A stretch of 6,307 bases of DNA from Desulfurobacteriaceae bacterium (GTDB lineage: Bacteria > Aquificota > Aquificia > Desulfurobacteriales > DQVG01). The translations under genes were made by a program, and so were the position numbers. Every line of letters begins with the position of its first letter. Within the stretch, counting starts at the first letter, position 1. The stretch spans positions 1-6,307 of the forward strand of contig DQVG01000116.1 of the NCBI GenBank assembly GCA_015661865.1, read 5' to 3'. Below are positions 5,093 through 6,307 of this stretch, in pieces. The notes under the pieces were generated by a model. That model searched no databases, had not been told where the DNA came from, and was given only the letters and a program-made list of their open reading frames with translations.

Positions 5093-5151
5093 TTTATTAA
5101 AAACACACAAAATTATTTTCAACAGGTAAAACAAAGTTTGGGAGGTAACTT

Positions 5152-5598
5152 ATGAAAATTGTAGCTGAAAATAGAAAAGCTTATCATGACTATGAGATTC
5201 TTGAGACAATAGAAGCTGGTATGGTTTTAGAAGGGACAGAAGTAAAATCCCTTTCTCAAGGTAAATGTCAACTTAAAGATGGTTATGCAAAAATAAAAGA
5301 TGGGGAAGTTTATCTTGTAAATGTTTATATAGCTCCCTATGATAAGGGAACTCATAAAAATCATGATCCTTTAAGAGAAAGAAAACTGCTCTTACATAAA
5401 TATGAAATAAAACGTTTGATTGGAAAGTTGGAAGAAAAAGGCTTAACCTTAATTCCTTTGAAAATTTATTTTAAAAATAGAAAAGCCAAAGTTTTACTTG
5501 GTCTTGCTAGAGGTAGGAAAAAATATGAGAAGCGTCATGTAATTAAAGAAAGGGAGGTTAAAAGGGAAATAGAAAGATATATGAAAAGTTATAGATAG
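5152..5598 (+). CDS. smpB: SsrA (tmRNA)-binding protein SmpB
   Basis: SmpB binds tmRNA and delivers it to stalled ribosomes for trans-translation, mimicking an anticodon stem in the decoding centre. The 148-residue protein is full-length: KAYHDYEILETIEAGMVLEG (9-28), TEVKSLSQGK (29-38), the HDPLRERKLLLHKYEI segment (71-86), IPLKIYFKNRKAKVLLGLARG (101-121) and the basic C-terminal tail KKYEKRHVIKERE (123-135), which ends at residue 148 as an expected helix. The tail motif normally written GKKxYDKR is here GRKKYEKR, with conservative D-to-E and K-to-R changes. The ATG has an excellent SD (GGGAGGT, 5140-5146) 5 nt away. It is divergent from rnpA. The tmRNA gene ssrA is not in this window. Confidence 0.97.
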   Translation: MKIVAENRKAYHDYEILETIEAGMVLEGTEVKSLSQGKCQLKDGYAKIKDGEVYLVNVYIAPYDKGTHKNHDPLRERKLLLHKYEIKRLIGKLEEKGLTLIPLKIYFKNRKAKVLLGLARGRKKYEKRHVIKEREVKREIERYMKSYR

Positions 5599-5707
5599 AA
5601 TTACCTTGATAGTTTTTTATTTTTTCTTTGTTTTTGATAGAATTATACTTAACCTTACCTGAAAATTACCTTTAAACCCGTGAACTTACCAAGTAAGGAG
5701 GTTTTTT
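5599..5707 (+). promoter_or_regulatory. Intergenic leader between smpB and the flavoprotein gene: T-rich tract, -10-like box, TTACC repeats
   Basis: The region starts with a T-rich stretch (5612-5636) that could aid termination of smpB, though no G:C hairpin precedes it. A -10-like TATACT (5644-5649) follows, with only a T-rich -35. TTACC occurs at 5601, 5655, 5666 and 5686. A small stem, CTTAC (5685-5689) with GTAAG (5693-5697), reaches into the SD; CCTTAC (5653-5658) could pair with GTAAGG (5693-5698) as an alternative. The SD AAGGAGGT is at 5695-5702, 5 nt before the ATG. No known riboswitch class is recognised. Confidence 0.3.
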
Positions 5708-6307
5708 ATGATCGATTGTGATGTAGCTATAGTGGGAGCTGGAGGAGCTGGCCTTTTTTGTGCTTTAGAGATAGCAAAAAGAAGAAAAGATTTAAATATA
5801 ATTGTTTTTTCTGAAGTTTTTCCTACTAGATCCCATACTGGAGCTGCCCAAGGAGGAGTAAATGCAGCTCTTGCAAATGTAGCTAAGGATGATTCTCCAG
5901 AAAAACATGCTTATGATACTATTAAAGGTAGTGATTTTTTGGCAGATCAAGAAGCTGTATTTAAAATGTGCTCATTAGCACCAAAAATAATTTATGAGCT
6001 TGAACATATGGGGACTCCCTTTTCTCGACTAGAAAATGGAAAAATAGCTCAAAGACCTTTTGGAGGAGCAGGTTATCCCCGAACTTGCTATTCAGCAGAT
6101 AAAACAGGTCATGTTATTTTGCAAACTTTATATGAACAATGTTTAAGACATAATGTAAAAGTTATTCATGACTTTTTAGTTTTGGACTTAGTAGCCTCTG
6201 AAAATAGAATATGTGGTTTAGTAGGTTTGGATCTTTCTACAGGAAAACTTTGGGGAGTTAGGGCTTCTGTTGTAGTTTTGGCAACCGGAGGATTTGCAAA
6301 AATATAT
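5708..6307 (+). CDS. sdhA: Succinate dehydrogenase / fumarate reductase flavoprotein subunit, N-terminal 200 residues (3' end outside window)
   Basis: This is the catalytic FAD-binding subunit that interconverts succinate and fumarate at the cytoplasmic membrane, in the TCA cycle (Sdh) or anaerobic respiration (Frd). The ATG at 5708 follows a near-perfect SD (AAGGAGGT) by 5 nt. The N-terminus has the dinucleotide-binding loop GAGGAG (10-15), then TRSHTGAAQGGVNAAL (40-55), in which H43 is the expected site of covalent FAD attachment. Next come KGSDFLADQEAV (about 73-84), ELEHMGTPFSRLENG (about 97-111), RPFGGAGYPRTCYSADKTGH (about 116-135) and VVVLATGGFAKIY at the window edge. The active-site Thr/Glu/Arg/His residues lie further downstream, so activity and Sdh-versus-Frd assignment cannot be judged here; frdA is an equally possible name. 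The iron-sulfur and membrane-anchor subunits would be expected next to it, outside the window. Confidence 0.93.
   Translation, partial: MIDCDVAIVGAGGAGLFCALEIAKRRKDLNIIVFSEVFPTRSHTGAAQGGVNAALANVAKDDSPEKHAYDTIKGSDFLADQEAVFKMCSLAPKIIYELEHMGTPFSRLENGKIAQRPFGGAGYPRTCYSADKTGHVILQTLYEQCLRHNVKVIHDFLVLDLVASENRICGLVGLDLSTGKLWGVRASVVVLATGGFAKIY

Noticed and set aside
1..6307. tRNA, rRNA, CRISPR, insertion sequence, phage, toxin-antitoxin or defence genes
   Set aside because: No cloverleaf, regularly spaced repeat, transposase or defence motif was seen; nearly all the sequence is accounted for by housekeeping genes.

Overview
This is a very AT-rich (roughly 30% GC by eye) bacterial chromosomal window made of housekeeping genes. 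There is no sign of phage, insertion sequences, CRISPR, tRNA or rRNA. The proteins are rich in Lys, Ile, Glu and Phe, and several genes appear to start with TTG behind strong Shine-Dalgarno (SD) sequences. The gene set (a UPF0280/COG2122 protein, a SdhA/FrdA with the 'GAGYPRTCYSADKTGH' type of motif, a tail-short TrmD) and the composition would suit a thermophilic anaerobe such as a low-GC Thermodesulfobacteria member. That placement is an inference from general impression, not a sequence match.

Layout. Positions 1-210 (+) hold the 3' end of a gene ending in a tandem helix-hairpin-helix domain, most likely uvrC. It converges, with a 2-nt gap, on a leftward block. Read in its own direction, that block is rnpA (RNase P protein), trmD (tRNA m1G37 methyltransferase), a PP2C-type Ser/Thr phosphatase and a UPF0280/ApbE-like protein. 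These four are packed with a 4-nt overlap, a 0-nt gap and a 3-nt gap. A gap of about 180 nt with a candidate promoter follows, then fmt (Met-tRNA formyltransferase) and a CaCA-family cation/Ca2+ exchanger, which overlap by 8 nt. On the right, smpB (tmRNA partner) diverges from rnpA across a 160-nt intergenic region. It is followed by the first 200 codons of a succinate dehydrogenase/fumarate reductase flavoprotein, which runs off the window.

Theme. RnpA, TrmD, Fmt and SmpB all serve tRNA/tmRNA maturation, translation initiation or ribosome rescue. The phosphatase and UPF0280 protein are embedded in the same transcription unit. The gene order is not the textbook one: rnpA has no rpmH before it and no yidD/yidC after it, and trmD is not in the rpsP-rimM-trmD-rplS cluster.

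The most interesting non-coding signal is a pair of near-identical 13-bp palindromes, AAAATA(G/C)TATTTT, 21 bp apart (two helical turns) in the rnpA-smpB divergent region. It looks like a double operator. rnpA itself has no SD and a perfect TATAAT just upstream of its ATG, suggesting a nearly leaderless transcript. I see no clear new defence or mobile system here. The candidates for novelty are the operon architecture, the paired operator and the unusual TrmD.
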